Origin: Fuerstiella sp.
Lineage (GTDB): Bacteria; Planctomycetota; Planctomycetia; Planctomycetales; Planctomycetaceae
NCBI GenBank assembly: GCA_022447225.1
Contig: JAKVAZ010000007.1
Location: 1-50,464 of the forward strand
DNA length: 50,464 nt
Direction: 5' to 3'
Shown here piece after piece: positions 7,813 to 17,067 of this stretch (its first letter is position 1; each line of letters begins with the position of its first letter). The position numbers and the translations under genes were made by a program. The notes beneath the pieces were generated by a model. That model did not search any database, was not told the DNA's origin, and saw only the letters and a program-made list of their open reading frames with translations.

Positions 7813-8699
7813 GGGTGACCACGACCCGAAAACCGGGAAGGTTGTTGACACTCAAAATATCCAATGTACGGACCTGCCCCGGAATCGGACTGTTTCGCCG
7901 GTTGCTGATTCGTCTCCACAATCCGGACTGTGTAATCCGTTATCAAAACACGTTTCATACTGTGTCATCGGATTTAAGTGCTCGGAGGCCCGGGATCTTG
8001 GCTTCGCCGAAAATTTTTCGTTGATGACCTACTGAGTTTGAGTCCTGTCTGATGTCTGACGAGGTTCACAAGCATACGAAACTTCGTCCAGTCGGCTGCA
8101 GGAAGGTCGCTGGTGCGGATGACAATGATTATGAGGACGAGTAATGCCCAGGCGTGACGCGGTGTGGAATGTTCCTGATCCCGGGCAGGAAACGGGACCG
8201 ACACAGAAACGGGGAGGATGACAGACAGTCAGAGATCAATCACTGCAAAATCTGTTTATCCGCATTTATGTGAACATCGAAGACCAAAGCAACGGTGGTG
8301 AGCCGGTTCTGATAAACAGAAAGCATTTCTGAGTCGAGTTTTGACAGCAACTCACCTTGTGCGGGGCTAAAAATACCGGCTTGGACATGCGATCGCCCTG
8401 GCCGTTTTTCTTTTGTCCGGTGAAACTGGATTCGCGAGACTACTGTCGCACCTTGATGCTGACTGGCTTAATTTTGATGACAGGAAATACGTCTAACCTC
8501 CTAACAACACATTGTTTACAGACAGTATTCCTCAACAGGCCTCCGTTGACACTGACCGGGGAACTCTCCACACTGTGTATTGCCCCGGTCTCAACGGCAA
8601 GTTGTTAAAACCTCTCTGGTTAGTACATCGGAACGTATAGCCAGATGTTGTGGACGTGGACAACTGCTGTGGTCTGTCTGCGGGTCGACAGAGGATCGA
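7813..8699. other. Intergenic region of about 890 bases, no convincing gene
   Basis: I see no gene I trust here. The only stretch with protein-like character is a leftward frame at 7974-8204 (76 codons), whose middle reads as a hydrophobic run followed by ADWTKFRMLVNLVRHQTG; it may be a gene remnant but I could not place it in a family. The last 120 bases hold the leader of the DUF1549/DUF1553 gene. Confidence 0.4.
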
Positions 8700-11135
8700 A
8701 TGGGAAAACAGCCAAGTCATCTTATGCTGATCGTCCTGGGACAGATCGCTCTTCTGGCTGTTCCGGTTTCGGCAGACACGACGCTGATTGGAGTCGATGT
8801 TGATCCGTCATCAGTGTCGCTGCGCGGACCGGTTGCGAGATATACACTTCTGGTTACCGGCAAATCAGAATCCGGAAGTCTTCTGGACCTAAGTGGCGAG
8901 GCCGTGTTTCGAAGCGAATCCCCCGAAATTGTTTCAATCGACCAGCACGGAGTTGTGCGTCCGGTTGCTGACGGTGGCGGAACGGTTGTGGTGGAAGTTG
9001 CCGGACGGACGTTGTCCGTACCGGTTATTGTTCAGGACTCACATTCACCTCGGGAATTCAGTTTCGTCAATGACATCATGCCGCTTCTGGACAAGAAAGG
9101 CTGCAACGGTGCCGGATGTCATGGCAAAGCTGAAGGACAGGCCGGTTTTAAACTGTCCGTGTTTAATTCGGATCCACAGGCTGATTACGACGCTATTGTG
9201 AAGGAGGGGCGCGGCCGGCGGATTTTTACCGGGTCTGTTGAGCGAAGTTTACTGTTGCTGAAGGTTTCCGGAGGACAGCCACATGGTGGTGGACTCCGAA
9301 TGGAACCATTGTCTCCGGAATACAAAACGTTGAGGGACTGGATTGCGGCCGGCGTGCCTTACGGGAGTGATGCCAGGTCGCGTGTGGAACGGATTACTGT
9401 TACGCCAGGAACACGAATCCTGTCCGGGAATGCGCGACAGCAGTTACGTGTGATGGCCTATTACACTGACGGTCGTACACGGGATGTTACCCGTCTGGCT
9501 CAGTACGAATCCAACAATCCGGGTCTGGCGTCCGTGTCCGCAACCGGACTGGTGACTACCAAAGATCGACCCGGACAGGTGGCATTGCGGGCCGGATTCA
9601 TGAATCATTTTGATATGTTTCAGGCGCTGATTCCACGTTCCGACACGATCAGCAACTGGCCGGAACTGGCTCGGCACAATTTTATTGACGGTCACGTCTA
9701 TGAGAAACTGCGTGCCCTGAACATTCTGCCATCCGGTTTTGCAGATGACGCCGAATATCTTCGGCGAGTTTATCTGGACGTGATTGGTACGCTGCCCGAT
9801 GCAGATGAGATACGTCGTTTTCTGAATGACCCTCGTCAGGATCGTCGGAGCCGAATTGTCGATGAATTGCTGGAACGTTCGGAATACGCTGACTACTGGG
9901 CCCTGAAATGGTCAGATGTGCTTCGTGTGGAAAGAGAAGCACTGGGTCATCAACGAGCTTACGCTTACTACAAGTGGATTCGCGACTCCTTTGCCGTTAA
10001 CAAGCCCTATGACGAATTTGTGAGGGAATTGATCACCGTCGAAGGGGTGCTCACCGACGTTCCGCAGGGCCATTTTTACGGAGTGGAAGGCGAACCCGGA
10101 AAAATCGCCAGCCGAGTGTCACAGACGTTTCTCGGGTTACGCATTGCCTGTGCTCAGTGCCATCATCATCCGGCTGACATCTGGAGCCAAACCGATTACT
10201 GGGGAATGCAGTCGTTTTTTACTCAGGTGAAAACCAGGGATACTCCGCGAGGAACCGTTATTTTTGCTGAGGGAAATCCTGAAACGAAACATCCTCGTAC
10301 CGGTGATGTTGTTCATCCCTATCCACTTGGAACGGAGATGCCGGCATCGGCACCCGACACCGACCGCCGTCAGGTGCTGGTTCACTGGATGACGAGTCCC
10401 GATAACGCGTGGTTTGCCAGAAACATTGCAAATCGGATGTGGGCTCATTTCATGGGGCGCGGGTTGATTGAGCCGGTTGACGACCTGCGAGCAACCAATC
10501 CGGCATCCAATCCCGAACTGCTCGATGCTTTGTCAGAGCACCTGGTAGTAAATAATTACGATTTGCGAGAGCTGATTCGAACCATCACTGCTTCACGAGT
10601 GTACCAGCTGACCGCTGAGCCTAATGAGACAAATCGGCTCGACGAACAAAACTACTCACACGCAAATCTTCGGCCGCTCGAAGCGGAAGTTCTGCTGGAT
10701 GCCGTCTGCAAGGCCACCGGTGTTGACGAAAGATTTCAAGGGGCTCCGCCAGGGGCCCGGGCGATTCAGTTGTGGGACAGCGGAGTGTCTCACTACTTTT
10801 TAAAGTTATTCGGACGCCCTGTACGTAAATCGGCCTGTGTTTGTGAACGAGTTTCAGAGCCCAATGTGGCCCAGGCGCTGCATGTGATGAATTCTCCTGC
10901 AATTCATCAGAAGCTGAAACACGAAGGTGGAACTGTGGCGCGGCTGAATGCCATGTTTCCCGAGGATTCTGAACTGGTTGAAGAGCTGTACTTAGCCTTT
11001 TTTAGCCGAAGTCCGTTCGATCATGAACGTGAAAACGGTGTTGCATATCTAAGCAGCAGGTCGGATCGCAGGCGAGCCGCCGAGGATCTTGCCTGGAGTA
11101 TGATGTGCTCGATAGAATTCATATTCCGACACTGA
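8700..11135 (+). CDS. DUF1549/DUF1553 cytochrome-like exported protein with Ig-like (BIG2) domain
   Basis: The frame is open from 8580, but the start is ATG 8700: GAGGA lies at 8691-8695 and a signal peptide (hydrophobic LMLIVLGQIALLAVPVSA) follows at once, giving 811 residues. After a BIG2-like domain (residues 25-110) comes a CNGAGCH motif (CX4CH, near C135) within the planctomycete cytochrome-like domain. DUF1549 follows (residues 330-530) with a CAQCH haem-type motif near 484, then DUF1553 (about 560-800, with WFARNIANRMWAHFMGRGL). The protein is exported; function is unproven, but these proteins nearly always precede a DUF1501 gene, as here, and are thought to act in degradation of complex substrates. 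Signatures are very clear. Confidence 0.92.
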   Translation: MGKQPSHLMLIVLGQIALLAVPVSADTTLIGVDVDPSSVSLRGPVARYTLLVTGKSESGSLLDLSGEAVFRSESPEIVSIDQHGVVRPVADGGGTVVVEVAGRTLSVPVIVQDSHSPREFSFVNDIMPLLDKKGCNGAGCHGKAEGQAGFKLSVFNSDPQADYDAIVKEGRGRRIFTGSVERSLLLLKVSGGQPHGGGLRMEPLSPEYKTLRDWIAAGVPYGSDARSRVERITVTPGTRILSGNARQQLRVMAYYTDGRTRDVTRLAQYESNNPGLASVSATGLVTTKDRPGQVALRAGFMNHFDMFQALIPRSDTISNWPELARHNFIDGHVYEKLRALNILPSGFADDAEYLRRVYLDVIGTLPDADEIRRFLNDPRQDRRSRIVDELLERSEYADYWALKWSDVLRVEREALGHQRAYAYYKWIRDSFAVNKPYDEFVRELITVEGVLTDVPQGHFYGVEGEPGKIASRVSQTFLGLRIACAQCHHHPADIWSQTDYWGMQSFFTQVKTRDTPRGTVIFAEGNPETKHPRTGDVVHPYPLGTEMPASAPDTDRRQVLVHWMTSPDNAWFARNIANRMWAHFMGRGLIEPVDDLRATNPASNPELLDALSEHLVVNNYDLRELIRTITASRVYQLTAEPNETNRLDEQNYSHANLRPLEAEVLLDAVCKATGVDERFQGAPPGARAIQLWDSGVSHYFLKLFGRPVRKSACVCERVSEPNVAQALHVMNSPAIHQKLKHEGGTVARLNAMFPEDSELVEELYLAFFSRSPFDHERENGVAYLSSRSDRRRAAEDLAWSMMCSIEFIFRH

Positions 11136-11184
11136 TGGTCTGGAATCGACTGCTGGCAGGTAAGCCCGGAGAAGGGATCTGATC

Positions 11185-12504
11185 ATGACACGTAAACGCC
11201 CATTCTGTGACGGTATCGTTCGTCGGGACTTTCTGCGTGTTGGGGCCGCAGGCGCTTTCGGTTTTGGTGCGACTCTGCCAGGTATGTTTGAGCAGCGGGC
11301 ACTGGCCACCGGAACACAGGCAACTGCTCTCCCCGGAGGGGCAGACCCTGGTGACGTGTCCGTTATTTATATATTTTTGCTGGGTGGCCTGAGTACGATC
11401 GACACACTCGATATGAAACCCAACGCGCCAGCAGAGGTGCGCGGTGAGTTTTCGCAGATACAGACGAATGTTTCCGGAATCGAAGTCTGTGAACATTTGC
11501 CGCACACGGCACAACATGCCGATAAATTTTCGCTTGTCCGGTCCTTCGCCCATGGTGACTCGGGGCACGGATCTGGTGACAAGTATATGTTAACCGGCTA
11601 CCTGCAGCAGGATCGCCCTTCATTCGGATCCGTTGCGGCGCAGGAGTTTGGCAGCCGGGGGGGGATTCCGCCGTACGTCGTCATGCCGGCGATGCATCCC
11701 AGTGCCGGTCCGTCGTTTCTTGGGTCAGCTGCTGCACCGTTTTTGATTGACGCGGATCCCAGTGCTCCTGGATTTTCCGTACCGGATCTGGTACCGCCAC
11801 TGGACATTGATGCCAGCCGTCTCGCTGATCGGCGATCGGTGCTCGGTACAGTCGATCGATTCCGCCGTCATGTTGAATCTCGAGGTGAGGCAGGTGCCTA
11901 CAACAAATTCCGAGAGCGGGCTTTTGCGCTGATGACATCTGCAGAGGCGAAAAGAGCCTTTGATATTCAAAGTGAATCAGAGAGCGTGCGACAGGCGTAC
12001 GGAATTAATACGATGGGTCAGTCCTGTCTGCTGGCTCGCCGACTTGTTCAGTCCGGTGTTCGATATGTGATGATCAATCACAACAACTGGGATACGCATG
12101 CGAACAATTTTGGTGACCTGAAAGACAATCTTCTCCCACAACTGGACATGGCTCTAGCCGAACTGTTGCGCGACCTTACGGATCGCGGAATGCTGCAGAA
12201 GACACTGGTGGTTGTCTCGGGCGAATTTGGACGTACTCCAAAAGTGAACCAGAACGCCGGTCGTGACCATTGGGGCAACTGTTTTACACTGGCCCTGGCG
12301 GGTGGTGGAATTCAGGGCGGACGAGTTGTGGGCACGTCGGACAAATGGGCGGCCAAACCGGACCAGAACCCAATCGGCCCCAAAGATTTTGCCGCTACGA
12401 TGTACCATGTGCTCGGTGTCGATTCAGAAAAACTGGTGTACACCATGGAGAATCGGCCGGTCAAGCTGCTTGACGAAGGACGCAGGATCCACGAATTGCT
12501 CTGA
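11185..12504 (+). CDS. DUF1501 family protein with Tat-type signal
   Basis: The 439-residue product begins with a Tat-like leader (RRDFLRVGAAGAFGFGATL). The core shows the DUF1501 features, which resemble the alkaline phosphatase/sulfatase fold: FLLGGLSTIDTLDMKPNAP early, LVRSFAHGDSGHGSG near residues 115-130, NNWDTHANNF near 297, VVVSGEFGRTPKVN near 345 and GRDHWGNCF near 360. It is 49 bases downstream of the DUF1549/DUF1553 gene and 12 bases upstream of the PPC gene, forming the common planctomycete triplet. GGAG and AAGGGA precede the ATG. It is likely a periplasmic hydrolase-like protein; the substrate is unknown. Confidence 0.92.
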   Translation: MTRKRPFCDGIVRRDFLRVGAAGAFGFGATLPGMFEQRALATGTQATALPGGADPGDVSVIYIFLLGGLSTIDTLDMKPNAPAEVRGEFSQIQTNVSGIEVCEHLPHTAQHADKFSLVRSFAHGDSGHGSGDKYMLTGYLQQDRPSFGSVAAQEFGSRGGIPPYVVMPAMHPSAGPSFLGSAAAPFLIDADPSAPGFSVPDLVPPLDIDASRLADRRSVLGTVDRFRRHVESRGEAGAYNKFRERAFALMTSAEAKRAFDIQSESESVRQAYGINTMGQSCLLARRLVQSGVRYVMINHNNWDTHANNFGDLKDNLLPQLDMALAELLRDLTDRGMLQKTLVVVSGEFGRTPKVNQNAGRDHWGNCFTLALAGGGIQGGRVVGTSDKWAAKPDQNPIGPKDFAATMYHVLGVDSEKLVYTMENRPVKLLDEGRRIHELL

Positions 12505-12516
12505 GACGGTAATCCC

Positions 12517-14907
12517 ATGCCACACGACCGCGCCAGACGACTCAGGTTCGTCAGCTTTTGTTTGCTGACGATTGTTGAGACTTCAGCTCTGTATGCAATC
12601 GAGCCCGCAGCGTCTTATATTTTTCCGGCTGGTGCCCAGCGCGGAACGACCATTCAGGTTCGTGTTGGAGGTCTGTACCTGCACGACGGTTGCAAATTCC
12701 AAATGGAGGGGGCCGGTGTCGAGGCCTCGGACCGTATCGTTGCCACAGACACAGTGCGGTTTGCTCGGCAGTTCACTGAACAGAAATACTTTCCTGAGGA
12801 AAATTCATATCCACGGGACTATCACGGTTCGATCAGGATCGATGCAGATTCGCCACTGGGAATTCGGTATTGGGATTTGTGGACATCTCAGGGGGGAACA
12901 CCACCGCAGCGATTCATGATTGGCAACCTGCCGGAAGTTGTAGAGTCCGAAATCGATGGAGATGCGATACCGCAGGTGGTCCGGTTGCCGGTTACTGCAA
13001 ATGGACGGATCTACCCACGTGAGGATGTTGATGTCTGGTCGTTTGAGGCTCGTGCCGGACAGGAAATTACCTGTGAAGTTCACGCCGCCCGTTTGGGTTC
13101 AACCCTGGATTCGTTTCTTGAAGTTCGTGATAGCAGAGGACGTCGGATTGCCGAAAATGCGGAGCGGTTCAGTTCTGACTCATTCCTGCGTTTTACTGCA
13201 GCAGCCGACGGGATCTACTCTGTGCGCATTCGTGATATCCGTATGGGGGGACTCCAAAGCTCTGTGTATCGGTTGACGATGACCGACGGACCTTACATTG
13301 ATACTACGTTTCCAACAGGAGGGCAGCGAGGCGAAACGGTATCGCTGGAACTGTCAGGCCAGGCTGTGTCTGCGGAACGATTAGAAGTCAGGCTCCCCCT
13401 GGATGGGCCAGCCGATTACACCCACGAACTGAATGTGGCCGGTGCCAGACAGGTGATTCGTCTGGATCTCAGTGAATTTCCAAATGTGCTGGAAACAGAA
13501 CCCAACGGGGGGCCGTCTGATGCAAACGGGTTAGATGCGCCGGTCGTTCTTAACGGGCGCATCAGTGAGGCGGAAGACGAGGACTGCTGGCGTCTTAAAG
13601 CAAACAAAGGTGAAACGGTACAATTTGAGTTTCGAGCTCGTCGGTCCCGTGCGCCACTCAATCCGTTTCTGATCGTTTCTGACAGTTTGGGAGCTAACCT
13701 GCATCAGACCGAAGACCGCAGTGAATTCACTTTTCCCGAAGACGGTACCTATTTTCTGACGATCAAAGAGCGGTTCAGGCCGCGCGGCGGACCAGGGTTT
13801 GTTTATCGACTGCAGGTTGGACCGCCGCCGACTTCTACACCTGATTTTCAGCTGACTGCAGGTACTCAGGCGTTGACTCTTGTACGCGGGGCGTCAGTTG
13901 AGTTCGACGTCAATGTGGAACGATTGGCAGGACTCAGTGGTGAAATCAAATTGGTGGTGGATGGCCTTCCTCCCGAGGTAACGGCCGCAGATGCAGTTAT
14001 CCCGGACGGTAAGAAATCCATTAAGGTCAAGCTCTCAGCAGGAGATAAGACCCTGGTTGCAGCCAACCGGATCAGGATTCGCGGCACTGCGGAAGTCGAA
14101 GGACAGTTGGTGACACGGACTGCGAGTTTTCAGCTGAGCCCGGACGAACCGAAGATTGACACGGTAATGCTTGTCACCGCTCTGCCGGCTCCGTTCAAAT
14201 TCAGTGGCCAGTATAAACTTCCGTTTGCCCTGCGGGGTACGACTCATTATCGACGCTATCGTCTGCACCGAGGTGGATTTAACGGTCAGCTCTTTGCCAA
14301 ACCTGCAGATGTGCAGCCTCGGTATCAGTGGGGATCTTCCGGTCCCACAATCAGTATTCCGTCGGATGTTGCCGAGTTCGAGTATCCGTTACAGGTGTCC
14401 ACATGGACGAAAGTTGGCCAGACCGGCCGTTCCGTCATTATGATCGTTGGTGAAGTCGAAGACATTGATGGGACAAAACATACAGTGGCCTGGTCCTCCA
14501 GCCTGCAGCCGGACCAGATTATGATCCAACCCAACGCAGGACCGCTTGCTATTGCGACGGTGAATTCATCTGTACTGGCTTCGTCCGATGAACCCGCTGA
14601 GGTGAAGGTACAGATCCGTCGTGATACTGAATTGCCATTGCCGGTGACGTTGACTCTTTTGACGAGCACACACGTGCAGGGAATCGAAGCTGCACCCGTC
14701 GAAATTCCCGTCAATCAAGATCAGGGCACTCTGCGGATTCGGTTTGCTGCGGATGCAGGACCATTCAATATGCCACTGGTGATTCGTGCCACCGCCCGAC
14801 CCCCGGAGGACATGCTGGTACGAGGCCGGCCGCTGCGGCAGGGTGATCCCATCATTGCGGATACACGCGTCGAGGTGGTTGTGCCTCAGTTAGTGAATCC
14901 CCTTTGA
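12517..14907 (+). CDS. Exported PPC-domain (pre-peptidase C-terminal) protein
   Basis: The 796-residue product has a signal peptide (FVSFCLLTIVETSALYAIEPAA) and opens with the PAGAQRGTTIQVRVGG motif seen in planctomycete PPC proteins. Two PPC-like beta-sandwich units follow, each with the phrase D.W.F.A..G: residues about 155-265 (REDVDVWSFEARAGQEITCEV) and 325-435 (EAEDEDCWRLKANKGETVQFEF). The rest looks like further beta domains. There are no catalytic residues I recognise, so it is probably a binding or structural partner of the two preceding proteins, with which it forms one transcription unit (12-base gap). A hairpin 13 bases after the stop closes the unit. Confidence 0.88.
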   Translation: MPHDRARRLRFVSFCLLTIVETSALYAIEPAASYIFPAGAQRGTTIQVRVGGLYLHDGCKFQMEGAGVEASDRIVATDTVRFARQFTEQKYFPEENSYPRDYHGSIRIDADSPLGIRYWDLWTSQGGTPPQRFMIGNLPEVVESEIDGDAIPQVVRLPVTANGRIYPREDVDVWSFEARAGQEITCEVHAARLGSTLDSFLEVRDSRGRRIAENAERFSSDSFLRFTAAADGIYSVRIRDIRMGGLQSSVYRLTMTDGPYIDTTFPTGGQRGETVSLELSGQAVSAERLEVRLPLDGPADYTHELNVAGARQVIRLDLSEFPNVLETEPNGGPSDANGLDAPVVLNGRISEAEDEDCWRLKANKGETVQFEFRARRSRAPLNPFLIVSDSLGANLHQTEDRSEFTFPEDGTYFLTIKERFRPRGGPGFVYRLQVGPPPTSTPDFQLTAGTQALTLVRGASVEFDVNVERLAGLSGEIKLVVDGLPPEVTAADAVIPDGKKSIKVKLSAGDKTLVAANRIRIRGTAEVEGQLVTRTASFQLSPDEPKIDTVMLVTALPAPFKFSGQYKLPFALRGTTHYRRYRLHRGGFNGQLFAKPADVQPRYQWGSSGPTISIPSDVAEFEYPLQVSTWTKVGQTGRSVIMIVGEVEDIDGTKHTVAWSSSLQPDQIMIQPNAGPLAIATVNSSVLASSDEPAEVKVQIRRDTELPLPVTLTLLTSTHVQGIEAAPVEIPVNQDQGTLRIRFAADAGPFNMPLVIRATARPPEDMLVRGRPLRQGDPIIADTRVEVVVPQLVNPL

Positions 14908-14920
14908 ATCTCGGGCACCT

Positions 14921-14937
14921 GATCAAGCGGCTTGATC
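14921..14937 (+). terminator. Hairpin after PPC gene, probable terminator
   Basis: GATCAAG and CTTGATC pair perfectly around a CGG loop, 13 bases after the stop codon, followed by a pyrimidine-rich TTCTGCCTTGG. It ends the DUF1549/DUF1501/PPC unit. Confidence 0.5.
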
Positions 14938-15428
14938 TTCTGCCTTGGTTTGTGACGATTGTCATCAGTGTGTAAATCATAGCGTCGTGGTTTTCTCTTT
15001 CCGGAGAGATACGGTCTGGTGAAAGCACGACTGTGTTCGTTATTGGCAGTTTGAGATCGTCCGGATTTACACAACGTGTATTTTGACGGGGCCGAATGTC
15101 GCCTTCGTTACCGCGCCGATCGTATTCATTATCGATTAGGATGTGTCGGACAGCCGGTCCGCGGAAATGATAGAGAGTCGTTAGTCCGGTTTGATACAGA
15201 AAATGGTCTCCAGGAGATCCTCAGGATTGGTTTTGATACATGGTGGACCCACGCAGAAATACCTGATTTCTGTTGTCTTTTTCGGGTTTGGGAAGCGAGT
15301 CTGCGCCCATCGTGCAGATGCGTTTGAACGCAATGCAAGAGGGATTCCGTATGAGATCGATGGCGTTCCCTTTGAATATTAAGGTTTGTTGCAAACCACC
15401 TGTTACAAATGAGATACCGGAGTGACGC
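14938..15428. other. Intergenic region of about 490 bases, leader of the symporter gene
   Basis: No gene is evident on either strand. Near its right end lies a short hairpin at 15383-15397 and then the ribosome binding site GGAG (15419-15422) of the symporter gene. Confidence 0.45.
15383..15397 (+). promoter_or_regulatory. Short perfect hairpin upstream of the symporter gene
   Basis: GGTTTG and CAAACC pair around a TTG loop, about 21 bases before the GGAG ribosome binding site. It could be an operator or a leader-mRNA structure; nothing else in the region supports either reading. Confidence 0.25.
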
Positions 15429-16958
15429 ATGGATGTCGACGATCGAGTGATCGAGTACACGACGCTGGCTGGTTATCTGGCTGTGATGCTTTGGATCGGC
15501 GTCCGCTCCGCGAAACGCGTGCGTTCATCCACAGACTACACGCTGGCTGGTCGAGACGTCCCGTGGATCTTTGTACTGGCAACGACTGCGGCCACGATGC
15601 TGGGTGGAGGAGCGTCCGTTGGCATGGTATCGAAGGTCGGACAAATTGGCATCGCCGCAGCAGTCTTTACGTGCGGCTGGCATTTGCAGCTGATCCTGAC
15701 GGGATTGTTCGTGGCTCCGAAACTGCGCGGACTGAACATCATTACGGTTGGCGACTATTTTAACCTCCGATTCGGACCGCTTGCTCGTGAACTGGCCGTC
15801 GTCAACAGCGTCGTATTCCTGGTGGGTGCTCTGGCAGCTCAGATGGCAGCCATTGGCCTGGTGACCAATACGATTCTGGGAGTTCCCTATGATGTGGCGC
15901 TGCTGATCGGTGCAACTGTCACTATCTTCTATTCGACAATTGGAGGGATTCGGGCAGTCGTGAGTACGGACGTCATCCAGTTTGTCATTCTGGTTGTCGG
16001 TTTCGGAACAGCGTCGGCAATGCTGGTGTCGCAGCAGGGTGGATTTGCGGCAATGGAGTCTGCCGCGAAGGAAGGCCAGTTCCACCTCACGGGACATCTG
16101 ACCAAAATCGAACTGATCAGCATGTTTGTTGCATTTTTACTGGGTGAAGCGTTCGTCCCGCCTTACTTTGTCCGCTGTTTGATTGCCAAAAATCAACAAC
16201 ATGCAAGATGGGGGGTTGCCGGTGGTGGTCTGTTTTTACTGCTGTTCCTGCCGATTGCCACCGTCGTGCTGGGTACTGCAGCCCAGACGAATCCGGAGGT
16301 GCAGGCAGCAATTGAGAATGAAACGCAGGTGATTCTGTCGTCAGCATCGGCCGCCGGTCAGAGCCTGACAGAGGAGGATGCGATGAAACAGGCCTCGCAG
16401 GTCACTTTTCCGACACTTGTACGTGTGATGTTTCATCCTGTGTTTGGTGGGATCATGATTGCGGCGATTATCGCTGCGGTGATGTCGTCTGCTGACAGCT
16501 GTCTGTCGTGCCTGGCCACGGTCATGATGGAGGACGTGTTTCGCCGGCACGTTTCACCAGGAGCGACAGATCGTCAGTTGTTGCTGGTCGCTCAAACCAG
16601 CACGCTGATGCTTGGCATTGCCGGTGCCGTGTGTGCCTGGTTCTTCAGCAATGTGGCGGATATCCTTGTTTTCGTCTATGATTTTTGGGCACCTACCATG
16701 GTACTGCCGTGTTTGGTCGCTCTGTTCTGGTATCGTGAATCACGGATCTATGCGGTTGTCGCTTCAATGATTAGCGGGGCGTTTGCTGCCGCGATCTGGA
16801 GATTCGTCCTGGACAGCCCGGGCGGGGTTGGGCCGGCGATGTTTGGTTTTGGTGTGGCCGTTCTTACGTTCTTTATCGTGCTGCCGCTCAGCGAAAAATT
16901 GCCCCTGTCTGTGTTGTTCCGGCCTGATTCCCTGGAGCATGAGGAACCAATCGCGTGA
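15429..16958 (+). CDS. Sodium:solute symporter (SSS family)
   Basis: The 509-residue protein has about 13 TM segments and the SSS landmarks: YTLAGRDVPWIFVLATTAATMLGGGASVG in TM1-2 (first residues of the sodium site), APKLRGLNIITVGDYFNLRFG, and GGIRAVVSTDVIQFVILVVG, the typical second signature. A hydrophilic loop at about 285-320 is rich in Q, E and A. It probably imports an organic solute with sodium; the substrate is not deducible, although the downstream FAD-oxidoreductase remnant hints at an N-methylated amino acid. GGAG lies six bases before the ATG. Its stop overlaps the GTG of a 36-residue membrane peptide (GTGA). Confidence 0.9.
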   Translation: MDVDDRVIEYTTLAGYLAVMLWIGVRSAKRVRSSTDYTLAGRDVPWIFVLATTAATMLGGGASVGMVSKVGQIGIAAAVFTCGWHLQLILTGLFVAPKLRGLNIITVGDYFNLRFGPLARELAVVNSVVFLVGALAAQMAAIGLVTNTILGVPYDVALLIGATVTIFYSTIGGIRAVVSTDVIQFVILVVGFGTASAMLVSQQGGFAAMESAAKEGQFHLTGHLTKIELISMFVAFLLGEAFVPPYFVRCLIAKNQQHARWGVAGGGLFLLLFLPIATVVLGTAAQTNPEVQAAIENETQVILSSASAAGQSLTEEDAMKQASQVTFPTLVRVMFHPVFGGIMIAAIIAAVMSSADSCLSCLATVMMEDVFRRHVSPGATDRQLLLVAQTSTLMLGIAGAVCAWFFSNVADILVFVYDFWAPTMVLPCLVALFWYRESRIYAVVASMISGAFAAAIWRFVLDSPGGVGPAMFGFGVAVLTFFIVLPLSEKLPLSVLFRPDSLEHEEPIA

Positions 16959-17065
16959 TTCCCGTCTGGCTGTTAACGATTTTGCACTACGTGTCACTGA
17001 CGACCGGTGCCTGTGTGCTGGTACTCCTGGGGCGGGAAGCGGTGCGATCACTCCAGGGAAAGTAA
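16955..17065 (+). CDS. 36-residue single-TM peptide, putative symporter accessory protein
   Basis: A GTG start overlaps the symporter stop by four bases (GTGA). The 37-codon frame runs to TAA at 17063, two bases before the GTG of the next frame. The peptide has one hydrophobic span (IPVWLLTILHYVSLTTG... to VLVLLG) followed by a basic tail ending SLQGK, as expected for a single-pass membrane protein with a cytoplasmic tail. Small single-TM accessory peptides are known next to some SSS symporters; I do not recognise this sequence as one of them, so the role is inferred from position, overlap and hydrophobicity. Without the overlap it could be chance. Confidence 0.5.
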   Translation: MIPVWLLTILHYVSLTTGACVLVLLGREAVRSLQGK

Positions 17066-17067
17066 AC

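Noticed and set aside
8580-8699. Forty-codon N-terminal extension of the DUF1549/DUF1553 protein
   Set aside because: The signal peptide begins at ATG 8700 with GAGGA upstream; the extension would bury it.
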